This document shows, one piece after another, positions 39,337-47,974 of a stretch of DNA of 64,000 bases. The notes under the pieces are model-generated. The model ran no database searches. It was not told the origin of the DNA and saw nothing but the letters and a program-made list of their open reading frames with translations. The position numbers were made by a program, and so were the translations under genes. The stretch covers positions 62,001-126,000 of the forward strand of contig NZ_BOLX01000001.1 of the NCBI RefSeq assembly GCF_016861915.1, written 5' to 3'. The stretch comes from Apilactobacillus nanyangensis. Its GTDB lineage: Bacteria > Bacillota > Bacilli > Lactobacillales > Lactobacillaceae. Positions within the stretch are counted from its first letter, which is position 1, and the number at the start of each line of letters is the position of its first letter.

Positions 39337-40226
39337 TTTAGGTATCCATCTGGATAGTTTGATTCGATGAATTCACGAATACATGAAACCATTTTTTGAG
39401 CAGCTGGGGTCTTCATTTGAACAGAGTTCATTACCATAAAGATTGAACGGTAGAAGTCATCGTCAAATGGGTATAGTGAAACATCACCGTTAATTCTTTG
39501 GAAAGCAAGCTTAGGTAAAATTCCCATACCTAATCCTGATTCCACCATTGCGATGATGGATTGGTCATCAATACTAAATTGAATCGAGTTAGGTGCAACG
39601 TTGTATTGATCCAAGACGGCCTTGGTATCACCATCATAGTCAGATTTTTGAAGGATGAAATGTTGGTTTTCAACGTCCTTCTTAGTGATACTCTTACCGT
39701 TTGCTGGAACGAAATCCTTAGGGGTGATGCAATAAATTTTATCCTTCACCAATAGAGCCTTTACTAATCTTTCATTGATAGGTTGGCAGGTAAAACCAAG
39801 ATCGATTTTACCTTGACGGGCTTGTAAGGTGATGTCGTTAAAATCGCTTTGAATTAATTCCACCTTAACGTTTGGAAATTGGCTATGAAAGTTATGTATA
39901 ATTGTTGGTAACCAGTTGATGCAGACACTACTAAAAGCACCAAGTCTAACAGTTCCAGAAGTTAGTCCCTTGATTTTATTGGCTTCTTGTTGAAGACGTT
40001 CTTCATTATTTAAGATATCTTGAATGATTGGAAGAACATCTTTTCCGTCTTCAGTTAATTTAACACCGGATCTATCACGAATAAGTAGTGAAAACCCCAG
40101 TTGCTTTTCTAGTTTGTCAATTGAATGAGAAATTGCAGAAGGTGTTACTTCTAGCTTTTGAGCTGCGTGGTGGAAGCTTTCTTCGCTAACTACGGTTACA
40201 AAAGCTTGGTATGAAAAAGAAATCAT
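39333..40226 (-). CDS. LysR family transcriptional regulator
   Basis: 297 aa. The N-terminal winged helix-turn-helix (residues 1-60) has S-F-H-H-A-A-Q-K-L-E-V-T-P-S-A-I-S-H-S-I-D-K-L-E, followed by a linker helix and a type 2 periplasmic-binding-like effector domain with G-T-V-R-L-G and G-L-G-M-G-I-L-P. The start is uncertain: GAGAGG is 4 nt before an ATG at 40232 and 10 nt before the ATG at 40226, which fits family N-termini better. No divergent target gene faces it, so its regulon is not evident. Confidence 0.88.
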   Translation of the reverse strand: MISFSYQAFVTVVSEESFHHAAQKLEVTPSAISHSIDKLEKQLGFSLLIRDRSGVKLTEDGKDVLPIIQDILNNEERLQQEANKIKGLTSGTVRLGAFSSVCINWLPTIIHNFHSQFPNVKVELIQSDFNDITLQARQGKIDLGFTCQPINERLVKALLVKDKIYCITPKDFVPANGKSITKKDVENQHFILQKSDYDGDTKAVLDQYNVAPNSIQFSIDDQSIIAMVESGLGMGILPKLAFQRINGDVSLYPFDDDFYRSIFMVMNSVQMKTPAAQKMVSCIREFIESNYPDGYLK

Positions 40227-40344
40227 GTACATCAATCCTCTCGTCTACAATAAAAACTTATTGTTTTAGATTATATATGTTTTTGTTAAAATATGTAACA
40301 ACCATTTGAAAAAAATTATGTAAACTATCGAAATAAATTCGAAT

Positions 40345-40380
40345 AATATAAAAGACGCTATCAAGATGATGGCGTCTTTT
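40345..40380 (-). terminator. intrinsic terminator of the minus-strand 101-aa gene
   Basis: A 14-bp stem (40350-40363 with 40367-40380, one G-U pair). On the minus strand a T-rich tail follows, directly after the stop of the 101-aa gene. Confidence 0.85.
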
Positions 40381-40384
40381 TTGC

Positions 40385-40690
40385 TTATGGATACCAGAAA
40401 CCAAACGCTTCTTCTGACCAGCGCTGATATCTACGAGCCTCCATATTATTAACACATTTAATAATATACTCCAGCGGTCGTGGCCTAGAACTAGTAATGA
40501 TTGCTAGCATGTAGTGCATATCATTGGCACAATAAATTTTATCCAGTGCCTTATTGCAAGGATAGTAATGTTTATCTCCGACATATCTAATAAGCTGGTT
40601 TTGGATTTTTTGACGTAGCTTGCGACGGAGATGAAGATTGGCTTGCTCAAATTTGGCATCCAATTTAAGTCCTCTATATAACTTACACAA
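40385..40690 (-). CDS. small basic hypothetical protein, paralogue of the neighbouring 85-aa protein
   Basis: 101 aa with a TTG start 6 nt after a strong GGGAGGG. The protein is basic and helical with no signal peptide. Its middle (L-H-L-R-R-x-L...G-D-K-H-Y-Y-P...M-L-A-I-I-T) aligns with that of the upstream 85-aa protein (L-R-L-R-N-Y...G-D-D-E-N-Y-P...L-L-I-L-T). The family is not recognised. Its size and helicity would also fit small immunity-type proteins, but nothing here proves that. Confidence 0.6.
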   Translation of the reverse strand: MCKLYRGLKLDAKFEQANLHLRRKLRQKIQNQLIRYVGDKHYYPCNKALDKIYCANDMHYMLAIITSSRPRPLEYIIKCVNNMEARRYQRWSEEAFGFWYP

Positions 40691-40762
40691 ATAAATCCCT
40701 CCCTTCAAATATCTATATAAGGTAGTAGAAGAGTTAGCATTTAAATAATGAAGGAGGCATGA

Positions 40763-41020
40763 TTAGTCCCTTTGCATTGTATCAATTAGTACGTTTAATA
40801 GATTTGGTTGATTACGATATTTATCTGTCAAGATTAGTAAATAGTTCACAACTTCAAAGTTGTTTTGATTATTTAATAGTTGTTCGAACAGAGGATAATT
40901 TTCATCATCGCCAAATCGCTTTGCAATGATCTGTTTTAAATAACCAGCGAAATAGTTACGTAATCTAAGTTGAGCCAAAAGGTGCATACTTGGATTATTG
41001 GACCTAAATGTTTCCGTCAA
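40763..41020 (-). CDS. small hypothetical protein, paralogue of the neighbouring 101-aa protein
   Basis: 85 aa from a TTG at 41020 behind GGAAGGA; upstream codons overlap that site. Predicted all-helical, with no signal or membrane segment. It shares the L-R-L-R...G-D-x-x-x-Y-P...L-x-I-x-T pattern with the next gene 72 nt downstream on the same strand, so they are probably an operon born by tandem duplication. Confidence 0.58.
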   Translation of the reverse strand: MTETFRSNNPSMHLLAQLRLRNYFAGYLKQIIAKRFGDDENYPLFEQLLNNQNNFEVVNYLLILTDKYRNQPNLLNVLIDTMQRD

Positions 41021-41154
41021 TGGCAATCCTTCCACTAATCTGTTTACTTTACTTTAATATTTTTTGGATTAAATGTCTAAAGTATGGCACTAACTTTAAA
41101 ATTATTTAATAAAACGCGACATTTTGTTAATGAAATAGTTAAAAAGTTAAATTG

Positions 41155-41163
41155 TGTTATAAT
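41155..41163 (+). promoter_or_regulatory. extended -10 promoter of the 445-aa secreted protein gene
   Basis: TGTTATAAT (extended -10) lies 31 nt before the ATG at 41194. No good -35 is visible at 17 bp, which an extended -10 tolerates. Confidence 0.6.
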
Positions 41164-41193
41164 CTAGATTATAAAATTATTGGAGGAATCAAA

Positions 41194-42531
41194 ATGCAAT
41201 CATTTTTAAAGAAGACTGTCTATGCTGGTCTAACTCTTTTTGCATTAGGTTCATTAGCTACAATTAGTTCTACTACTGCTAATGCTAATGCCAAGAGACA
41301 TGTAACTACTAAACATGTTGCCAAAAAGGCAAAGAAAGTGAAGCATACTAAAAAAAGAACAAAGGTTACTGCTAATTACTACAAAGTTCATTTCGCAGAA
41401 AACGCTGCATACGCTAAATCAACAGGGATTGTTAGCATTATGAACAAGCCAGGAAGATTGGGTAATGCTAAAATAGTTGCTGGTAAGGAAACAATGCGCC
41501 GTTTAGCTAAATCCAATCTTCCTCAAAATGTATTCCACGTATACGGAATGGCTAAGACCAACACAGGTCTATACTACGCCCACGTTGTTACACTAGGTGG
41601 TAAGTACAGAGGATGGATTTACGTTGGTAAAAATGACTTCCGATACAATCTAGATAACATGACTAAAAACACTGGTTTAGAAGCTACCAAAACCTTAAGA
41701 TACGGTGCTACTCCAAGCAACGTTAACGTTAAGATTTCAGAAAAGTTATGGACTTACCCTAAGTTCAGTCGTTACAACGCTCGTGTTGTAAGTCATAAGA
41801 AGGCTTCATACATCAAAGATGATTTTAAAGTTGAATCAGCCGTATACAACACTCGTGGTTGGTTATACTACTACGTTCAAGATACTAAGAAAAAGAGCGT
41901 AAATGGTTGGATTTTCAATGGTAATACAAAAGCCTTAGAGGTTAAGAAGGCTAAGAAGAAGACTACTACTAAGCCAACAGATAATAAGCAAACTCAAACA
42001 ACGCCAACAACAAGTACTTACACATTAGTATTCAAGTACAATGGTAACTTTGTAAGCACTAAGATTGTTAACTTATCAGACCTATCGGTAAGCGGAACTC
42101 CCGTTGTAACTGCTGATTCAATCTCTAAGTTTATTCCAAGTAACTACCAAGTTACTTCAGATGCTAATGCTATCAATACAGATGGCCCAATCGTCAACAA
42201 CGGAGCAGCGGTTATTAACTTAGCGCCAGTTCCAGCAACTCGTTTAAACATCGTACTTAAACAAAAAGATACTGGAGCGGTACTAAATCCATCATCCGAC
42301 TTAGTAGCAACACTAAACCAAGTTGGACAAGATTTATTGAACCAAAAGGTTGTTCTTAACGGACAAAGCGTTAATGGTGATGCTGTTAAGACAATCCTAT
42401 CTAACCGTGGATTACTAAGTATTGATCAATCAAAATTATCAACTATCGGTGCGGGAACATTGCAATTTGTCGACATTGATGCTGCCAAAGTTGATGCTTC
42501 CAACCCAACAGTTACCCTATACTACAGATAG
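41194..42531 (+). CDS. secreted cell-surface protein with SLAP-like repeats and C-terminal beta domain
   Basis: 445 aa from the ATG behind GGAGGA. A signal peptide ends near T-A-N-A-N-A (residue about 31), followed by a very Lys/His-rich linker. Two SLAP/GW-like repeats (about residues 60-240) share the Y-Y-A-H-V...G-W-I-Y-V-G and Y-Y-Y-V-Q...G-W-I-F-N-G signatures. After a Lys/Thr linker come two beta-rich segments (about 280-445) with features of mucin-binding or S-layer associated domains. No sortase signal, so binding to wall polymers through the basic part is likely. Its role is probably adhesion or wall association. Confidence 0.78.
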   Translation: MQSFLKKTVYAGLTLFALGSLATISSTTANANAKRHVTTKHVAKKAKKVKHTKKRTKVTANYYKVHFAENAAYAKSTGIVSIMNKPGRLGNAKIVAGKETMRRLAKSNLPQNVFHVYGMAKTNTGLYYAHVVTLGGKYRGWIYVGKNDFRYNLDNMTKNTGLEATKTLRYGATPSNVNVKISEKLWTYPKFSRYNARVVSHKKASYIKDDFKVESAVYNTRGWLYYYVQDTKKKSVNGWIFNGNTKALEVKKAKKKTTTKPTDNKQTQTTPTTSTYTLVFKYNGNFVSTKIVNLSDLSVSGTPVVTADSISKFIPSNYQVTSDANAINTDGPIVNNGAAVINLAPVPATRLNIVLKQKDTGAVLNPSSDLVATLNQVGQDLLNQKVVLNGQSVNGDAVKTILSNRGLLSIDQSKLSTIGAGTLQFVDIDAAKVDASNPTVTLYYR

Positions 42532-42532
42532 T

Positions 42533-42568
42533 AAAAAAGCTTCTCCTATTTTGGAGGAGCTTTTTTAT
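42533..42568 (+). terminator. intrinsic terminator of the 445-aa secreted protein gene
   Basis: A 14-bp stem (42533-42546 with 42553-42566, one G-U pair) ends in a T run. Confidence 0.9.
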
Positions 42569-42596
42569 TTTTCTTTAATTTTCAGTGATTATTATA

Positions 42597-42624
42597 TTGA
42601 TATGTATTATTATTAGTGTATAAG
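42597..42624 (+). promoter_or_regulatory. probable promoter of the nuclease operon
   Basis: TTGATA (42597-42602), a 16-bp spacer and TATAAG (42619-42624), 21 nt before the TTG start. Confidence 0.5.
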
Positions 42625-42645
42625 ATTAAAACGGAGTGATAAAAT

Positions 42646-43512
42646 TTGAAAAAGTTCTTACTTTTCTTGTCGTTAATAACTGTACTTTTAATGTGTTTTT
42701 CAGTTTCGGCACCAACAGCCAATGCACAGACATATGTATATGTGACAAGAACTGGTAAAAGATATTACTACAATCGAAATGATTGGGGCCTAAAGAGGGC
42801 TCATCGAGTTTATCGAATAACTCTTAGCAAAGCTAAATCACGTGGTTTAACCTTGGCCAAAGATGAAAGTCATGACAAGATAGTAGTGGCAAGAGTATCC
42901 GTTAAAAAAGCGAAGAAGATACATAAACGCGCAGTTCGTCACAGTGGAAAGACAAAGATTTCTAAGAACCAAATTGTAGTTCTAAACGGTAATAATCCGG
43001 CCTTTAGTAAGTCTGAAATGTCATTGAAACACGGGGCTTGGGCTAGATACGGTAGCTTGGATAAGCTCAATCGTTCGACTACTGCCAATGCGATGTTAAA
43101 CTATTCATTGATGCCAAAGGTAAAAAGAGAACCTTTATACGTTGATCCAACGGGATGGCATAACAAAAAAGATGGTGGCACATGGTTGTATAACCGTAGC
43201 CACTTAATCGGTTATCAGTTTACGGGACAAAATAACAACTTACGTAATCTAATGACAGGGACACGTTCATTAAATGATCCTGCAATGAGTACGTTTGAAA
43301 ACAAGGTCGCATATTACTTACGTAGTAATCATCATCATTATGTAAGATATCAGGTTAAACCTGTGTTTAAGAAAAGAAACCTTTTAGCTTCTGGTGTGAT
43401 TATGCGTGCCGAATCAGTTGGTAGTAATGCAATTTCGTTTAATATTTACATTAAAAATATTCAAAGTGGATTCAAGATTAACTATGCGAATGGAACAAGT
43501 GTAGTTAGATAA
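42646..43512 (+). CDS. secreted DNA/RNA non-specific endonuclease, EndA-like
   Basis: 288 aa, TTG start behind CGGAGTG. A Sec signal peptide ends near T-A-N-A-Q (residue about 28). A Lys-rich segment follows, then the beta-beta-alpha-metal nuclease fold: the catalytic motif reads Y-N-R-S-H-L-I-G-Y-Q-F (near residue 185), where EndA-type enzymes have D-R-G-H. The downstream N-N-x-x-N-L-M-T-G-T-R-S-L-N segment supplies the metal-binding Asn and family core. It probably degrades extracellular DNA. EndA-like enzymes feed single strands to competence uptake in streptococci; nutrition or biofilm turnover is also possible. The membrane protein gene begins 12 nt after it, so they form an operon. Confidence 0.85.
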   Translation: MKKFLLFLSLITVLLMCFSVSAPTANAQTYVYVTRTGKRYYYNRNDWGLKRAHRVYRITLSKAKSRGLTLAKDESHDKIVVARVSVKKAKKIHKRAVRHSGKTKISKNQIVVLNGNNPAFSKSEMSLKHGAWARYGSLDKLNRSTTANAMLNYSLMPKVKREPLYVDPTGWHNKKDGGTWLYNRSHLIGYQFTGQNNNLRNLMTGTRSLNDPAMSTFENKVAYYLRSNHHHYVRYQVKPVFKKRNLLASGVIMRAESVGSNAISFNIYIKNIQSGFKINYANGTSVVR

Positions 43513-43524
43513 TGAGGAGAATTA

Positions 43525-45294
43525 ATGATGGAAAAAGTAAAGCAATTTTTAAAATGGTTAACACCATTTATTATCTTTTTAGTTCTAGCATTATTAGTTG
43601 TTTCGATTCCTATTATTAAGAAGCAAACTTTCTTAGGATCAGATTCGCTATTTCATTTTAATCGTTTTTACGATGCAGCAATGCAATTAAAGACCCATAA
43701 AATTAGTTATTTTCAAACTAATTATGGTTTCTTAGGTACTGGTAGAATGTTGAGTACTTTGTACGGACCAGTGGCAGCTTATGCTGGTGGTTTTCTTTTA
43801 TTAGTAGCTGGAACATGGTTTAAGTTCGAAATCCTAACTGATTTGATTGTTTTAATTGTTTCAGCACTTGGAATGTACAAGCTATGTCGTGTTAACAATG
43901 TCGACAAGTACCCAGCAATTTTTATGGGATTCATTTACATGTACTCATCAATGGTAATGCAATGGGTGACTGCCCAACAATTTACCGGAGTAGGGGCAAT
44001 GATTGTTCCGTTCGTTATGATCTATGCTACTCAAATGGTTAGAAAAAATGATGTATCATTTTTTGGTTTTGCCTTTGTAATGAGTTTATTAATCCAAACC
44101 CATTTGATGAGTGCGATGATTACAATGATTGGAATTCTTCCATTCTTCGTTGTTGGATTGGTAAAAGCCGTTGATAAAAAGCAACGTGTAAAGATGCTAT
44201 TACATACCATCTACGCTGCATTAATTACATTAGTATTAACAATTAATGTTTGGTACAACTTAATCTACATTTCTGCTACCAATCACTTACTTCCGGTTTA
44301 TCCAGTTCCAGAAGTTCGTACCTATGGATATAACTTTAATGTTCAATCATTAGTGAACATTATGAAACCGACCGAGTTTATTTTATTTATTTTTGTATTA
44401 TACTTTGTTATTAGAAGATTCAAACAAGTTGATATCTTAACTAAGACAACAGCACTAACTGGATTTTTCTTCCTAGTTATTTCATGGAGTCACTTTCCAT
44501 GGGGAGTCTTTCAATATCTTATTCCACAGTTATCATACACACTCCAATTTCCAAAACGTTTCTTGGTAATTGCGTTTGTATGCCTATTGGTGACTTTCGG
44601 CCGAATTTTAACTTATGAAATTAAAAATAATACTCATAAGAGTAACTATGCCGTTGTAGTAACAATCTTGTTGTTAATTATTGGTAGTGCCGGATTGGAT
44701 TTCTATGCCATTCACCAACGTAGTGTTAACTATGTTTCATTAAATACTAAGCACCACAAGAATAATAAAAACGATAATTCAATTTATTACTACATGAAGA
44801 GGCATCACAGAACGCTTCAAAAGGATACACAAAGCCATAAACTATCGAACCTATTAGAAGATATTATTAAGGCGACTCCTGACTATGTTCCTTCATATAA
44901 ACAAATTAAGGGACATAGTGAATATGACAAGTTGAATCCATACAAATTGTATTACCAACAATATATTGAAAAGAATCATAACAAGAAACTTCATTTCAAA
45001 CATGTTGTAAGAAAAGATGGATCCCTAACAGTTAGATTTAAACTAAGAAAAGCACAAAAGATTCAAGTGCCATTAGCTAAGTATGCTCAAACACAAGTAA
45101 CGGTTAATGGAACCGTTAAGAATGTAAAAACAACTAAGATTGGTGCAATTATCGTCTCTGCTAAGAAGGGAAAGAATACAGTTAACGTTAAATACGTAAC
45201 TTCATTTACTACCCGCTTAATGATGGTATTTACATGGATCGGTTGGATTTTGTTTGGTATTTTTGCAATCACAAAAATTAAGCGTAACAAGTAA
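43525..45294 (+). CDS. GT-C type / YfhO-like multipass membrane protein, first paralogue
   Basis: 589 aa with about 11-12 membrane segments between residues 10 and 390 and one at the extreme C-terminus. The first outer loop has G-S-D-S-L-F-H-F-N-R-F-Y-D, matching the acidic D-x-x-F-H motif of GT-C glycosyltransferases that use lipid-linked sugars. The extracellular C-terminal region (about 390-565) is Lys-rich and ends in a beta domain (V-N-V-K-Y). It resembles the PTPS-related/YfhO group, some of which glycosylate teichoic acids. It lies in an operon with the nuclease gene and a close paralogue. Confidence 0.75.
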   Translation: MMEKVKQFLKWLTPFIIFLVLALLVVSIPIIKKQTFLGSDSLFHFNRFYDAAMQLKTHKISYFQTNYGFLGTGRMLSTLYGPVAAYAGGFLLLVAGTWFKFEILTDLIVLIVSALGMYKLCRVNNVDKYPAIFMGFIYMYSSMVMQWVTAQQFTGVGAMIVPFVMIYATQMVRKNDVSFFGFAFVMSLLIQTHLMSAMITMIGILPFFVVGLVKAVDKKQRVKMLLHTIYAALITLVLTINVWYNLIYISATNHLLPVYPVPEVRTYGYNFNVQSLVNIMKPTEFILFIFVLYFVIRRFKQVDILTKTTALTGFFFLVISWSHFPWGVFQYLIPQLSYTLQFPKRFLVIAFVCLLVTFGRILTYEIKNNTHKSNYAVVVTILLLIIGSAGLDFYAIHQRSVNYVSLNTKHHKNNKNDNSIYYYMKRHHRTLQKDTQSHKLSNLLEDIIKATPDYVPSYKQIKGHSEYDKLNPYKLYYQQYIEKNHNKKLHFKHVVRKDGSLTVRFKLRKAQKIQVPLAKYAQTQVTVNGTVKNVKTTKIGAIIVSAKKGKNTVNVKYVTSFTTRLMMVFTWIGWILFGIFAITKIKRNK

Positions 45295-45358
45295 TAAGAT
45301 GGGGATTCTTGTTGCCTTATAGGAAATTTTATAATTTCTACTTATTGGAGGGATAGTT

Positions 45359-47161
45359 TTGGAACAACTGAGGAATGCGGCCAAAAAAGTACATCAAAGC
45401 CGCTTTTTCCCGCTGCTCGTATTTGGATTATTGGGGTTAATTGCGCTTAGCGGTCTAATTTTAAATAACACGTTAATTTTAAGTGTTGATACGTTATTTC
45501 ACTTTAATCGTTTCTACGATACCGCAGAGCAAATTAAAAATGGAACTTATAATTATTTCCAAATGAATTATGGTTTCTCACAAACTGGTCGAATTGTAAA
45601 TGCGTTATATGGGCCTGCCATTGCATACCTTGGTGGATTAATTTTATATCTAAGTTACAACTGGATTGTTTTTGAAATTGCCATTTCAATGTTTGCAATG
45701 TTAGTTGCAGCATTTTCAATGTATTGGTTATGTCGAGTTAACAATGTAAAAAGAGACTACGCAATTATAATTGGTGGTCTTTACATGACAGGATCATCAG
45801 TTTTTGGCTGGGTTTCCACACAACAATTCACGGGATTTGGTGCTGCATTCGTACCGTTCTTTTTCATCGGAGTCACTTTAATGTTGAGAAGACTAAAGAT
45901 TCCAGTGATTGGAATCTCGGTCGGAATGGCAATTCTAATGCAAACGCATATATTATCAAGTTTAATTGCTTTTTCTGCAGCCGTTCCAATGATCATTGTT
46001 TCATTGATTTTAACCAAAAATAAATGGCAAATGATTAGAGACGGAATTATCACTAGTGTATTAACACTAGCGTTGACTATTAACGTCTGGGGAGTAATGC
46101 TTTCTATTTTCAAGAACAACTACTTGATTCCAACGTTTCCAAATCTTGAAATGCAGTTTAATACCGTTTCATTTGAAGCTTATTCACTTCAAACGATTGC
46201 AAAACCGATGGAATTATTGATATTCTTGTATGTTACTTACTACATCATTACAAGATGGAAACGATTGGACTATGTCTTCAGAACCATTGGTTCAGTTGCA
46301 GTTTTTTTCTTTGTATTGTCTACAAACGCACTTCCATGGGAAAGATTACAGTTTGATTTTCCAAAATTAACTACTTTGATTCAATTTCCAAAGCGTTTTG
46401 TAGTGATTCCATTTGTATTATTCTTCTTACTATTAGGAATGATTTTAAGCACCGACAAGAATGCTTTAACATTGAAGCCATTACACTACCCAAGTCGTGT
46501 CTTCACCATGGTATTGTTATTTTTTGTATATGCTTTAAATATGGAAACCAACTTCCAATCTATGAATGTGGGAATATCACAAACAGTTGCAATGAAACAA
46601 AGTATTGAAGCACAATTGCCAGTTAATCATGCTTTTAGCTATGACAAGAAATTCAATCGAACTTACAAGCAGGATTTTGAAAGCCATAATAAAACATACT
46701 TGATTCAAGATATTATTAAAACGACGCCTGATTACTTACCAAGTAATGTTGCTGTTAATGAGGCTAATTATTACCAAGTACATCCATATAGAAATAACCA
46801 TATTCAATTGATTAAGCACAACTTTAAGATTAAGGGTGGATACACCAAAAAAGTGAATAAGGATGGTTCAATGACCATCACTTGGCGTAATCACCATTCA
46901 AAGACTACTCGTTACCGTGTAACCGTAGTTAAGTATGCTGCCACTAAGTTGGTCTTAAACGGTAAGAAAGTTAAGCCAGTAAACATAAGTAAAGTTGGTG
47001 CCATAACCGTAAATGCTAAGCCAGGAAAGAATGTCTTAAAAGTATCATATCGAACTGGTCTAGGCATGGATGTTATCTTCCTAGTGACAGTCGTTAGTTG
47101 GATGGGTGTCATTTGTTACGTAATTATCAAGAGATTTAAAAACAAAAAGAGTAACCAATAA
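45359..47161 (+). CDS. GT-C type / YfhO-like multipass membrane protein, second paralogue
   Basis: 600 aa, TTG start behind TTGGAGGG. It has the same layout as the preceding protein: S-V-D-T-L-F-H-F-N-R-F-Y-D in the first outer loop, Y-W-L-C-R-V-N-N-V, Q-Q-F-T-G-x-G-A and F-P-K-R-F-V-V-I-P blocks, a Lys-rich outer C-terminal domain and a last membrane helix. The shared blocks show a tandem duplication. Likely substrates are lipid-linked sugars transferred to teichoic acid or another wall polymer; protein O-glycosylation cannot be excluded. Confidence 0.75.
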   Translation: MEQLRNAAKKVHQSRFFPLLVFGLLGLIALSGLILNNTLILSVDTLFHFNRFYDTAEQIKNGTYNYFQMNYGFSQTGRIVNALYGPAIAYLGGLILYLSYNWIVFEIAISMFAMLVAAFSMYWLCRVNNVKRDYAIIIGGLYMTGSSVFGWVSTQQFTGFGAAFVPFFFIGVTLMLRRLKIPVIGISVGMAILMQTHILSSLIAFSAAVPMIIVSLILTKNKWQMIRDGIITSVLTLALTINVWGVMLSIFKNNYLIPTFPNLEMQFNTVSFEAYSLQTIAKPMELLIFLYVTYYIITRWKRLDYVFRTIGSVAVFFFVLSTNALPWERLQFDFPKLTTLIQFPKRFVVIPFVLFFLLLGMILSTDKNALTLKPLHYPSRVFTMVLLFFVYALNMETNFQSMNVGISQTVAMKQSIEAQLPVNHAFSYDKKFNRTYKQDFESHNKTYLIQDIIKTTPDYLPSNVAVNEANYYQVHPYRNNHIQLIKHNFKIKGGYTKKVNKDGSMTITWRNHHSKTTRYRVTVVKYAATKLVLNGKKVKPVNISKVGAITVNAKPGKNVLKVSYRTGLGMDVIFLVTVVSWMGVICYVIIKRFKNKKSNQ

Positions 47162-47177
47162 TGGTCACTCTTTTTTA
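47144..47177. terminator. terminator hairpin overlapping the stop of the second GT-C gene
   Basis: Stem 47144-47157 with 47162-47175 (one mismatch) and a T run. It includes the stop codon and also ends the converging ComK-like gene. Confidence 0.85.
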
Positions 47178-47887
47178 TTTGCTAAATAATCTTCATACAT
47201 GTATTTAGCGGTCTTTAAATAGACTTTGTGGTATATTTCATCATCAAATAAAATCGAATTAGTGCTGGAAAGATTAGGGTTATTAAAACGACATTGTTTG
47301 ACGAAATTAATGCAATCGATATTTTGCTGGGTGTAATAGAGAATGAAGTTGTGAAGCAACATGAGGTCTTTGAATTTGTTTTGCAAATAATACCCGCTGG
47401 CATGAACCTTTAGATGTGTCTCCTTACCATGCATGTATAAATATGAAAATTTATCCGTAGAGTAGGGGATACAATAGCTTAACAAGTTGGCATTGAACCA
47501 GGAATAAGTTCGACTACGATGATTGGCGGGAAGTGGAATCAGAGATGCTTCGGTTGTTAAAATGGGAAACTTATTTTTGATATGCAATTCCTCACAAATA
47601 CTTCGGTTGAAATGCTCGTGGAGCATGCATTCGCTTTTTAACTTGCGATGAATCAATGCGGTTGTTGATGATTTCAATAAATAAAAGTTTAATCCATTTT
47701 CAATTACCATCGTCGAGTAGCGCTTACTTCTGTCGGCAACGTCTACTAGCATTAATAGATTATTCCAGTTAATCTGTTTAAAGTTAAAACGATGGTTAAT
47801 CATACTGATAGGCAGCTTATCTATATCAACAAAGGTTGTGCCATCTTTAATCGATATAGCTTCTTTTTTCAAATTTGTTTCATTCAT
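47165..47887 (-). CDS. ComK-like competence regulator
   Basis: 240 aa, longer than the 192 aa of Bacillus subtilis ComK. Features matching ComK are the central V-A-D-R-S-K-R-Y-S block (ComK: V-D-R-S-C-R-F) and the later I-L-T-T-E-A-S-L-I-P-L-P-A-N-H...T-Y-S-W-F-N-A segment (ComK: F-P-T-x-S...W-I). ComK activates DNA-uptake genes in Bacillus. Here the role is inferred from weak similarity. The GAGAGGA site 8 nt before the ATG is buried in a hairpin described separately. The SGNH hydrolase gene lies upstream on the same strand, 87 nt away. Confidence 0.6.
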   Translation of the reverse strand: MNETNLKKEAISIKDGTTFVDIDKLPISMINHRFNFKQINWNNLLMLVDVADRSKRYSTMVIENGLNFYLLKSSTTALIHRKLKSECMLHEHFNRSICEELHIKNKFPILTTEASLIPLPANHRSRTYSWFNANLLSYCIPYSTDKFSYLYMHGKETHLKVHASGYYLQNKFKDLMLLHNFILYYTQQNIDCINFVKQCRFNNPNLSSTNSILFDDEIYHKVYLKTAKYMYEDYLANKKE

Positions 47888-47937
47888 AAAAAAATCCTCT
47901 CGTATATTTTGCGTTTAACAAGCTAGCACGAGAGGAT
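47888..47937 (-). promoter_or_regulatory. terminator-like leader hairpin that hides the ComK-like gene's ribosome binding site
   Basis: On the minus strand, ATCCTCTCGT (complement of 47928-47937) and ACGAGAGGAT (complement of 47894-47903) form a perfect 10-bp stem with a 24-nt loop, followed by TTTTTTT and then ATG. The 3' arm contains the ribosome binding site GAGAGGA. It can therefore act as terminator of the upstream gene and as a lock on translation. Confidence 0.7.
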
Positions 47938-47943
47938 CTTGGA

Positions 47944-47960
47944 GGCTAATTATTTTAGCC
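47944..47960 (-). other. small 6-bp hairpin after the SGNH hydrolase gene
   Basis: GGCTAA (47944-47949) and TTAGCC (47955-47960) with a 5-nt loop, just after the stop of the SGNH hydrolase gene and before the larger leader hairpin. Role unknown. Confidence 0.45.
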
Positions 47961-47974
47961 AATTTAAGAAAATC

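Noticed and set aside
40338-40345. ComX CIN-box-like TTCGAATA
   Set aside because: One mismatch to TACGAATA and no gene follows in that orientation; it borders a terminator.
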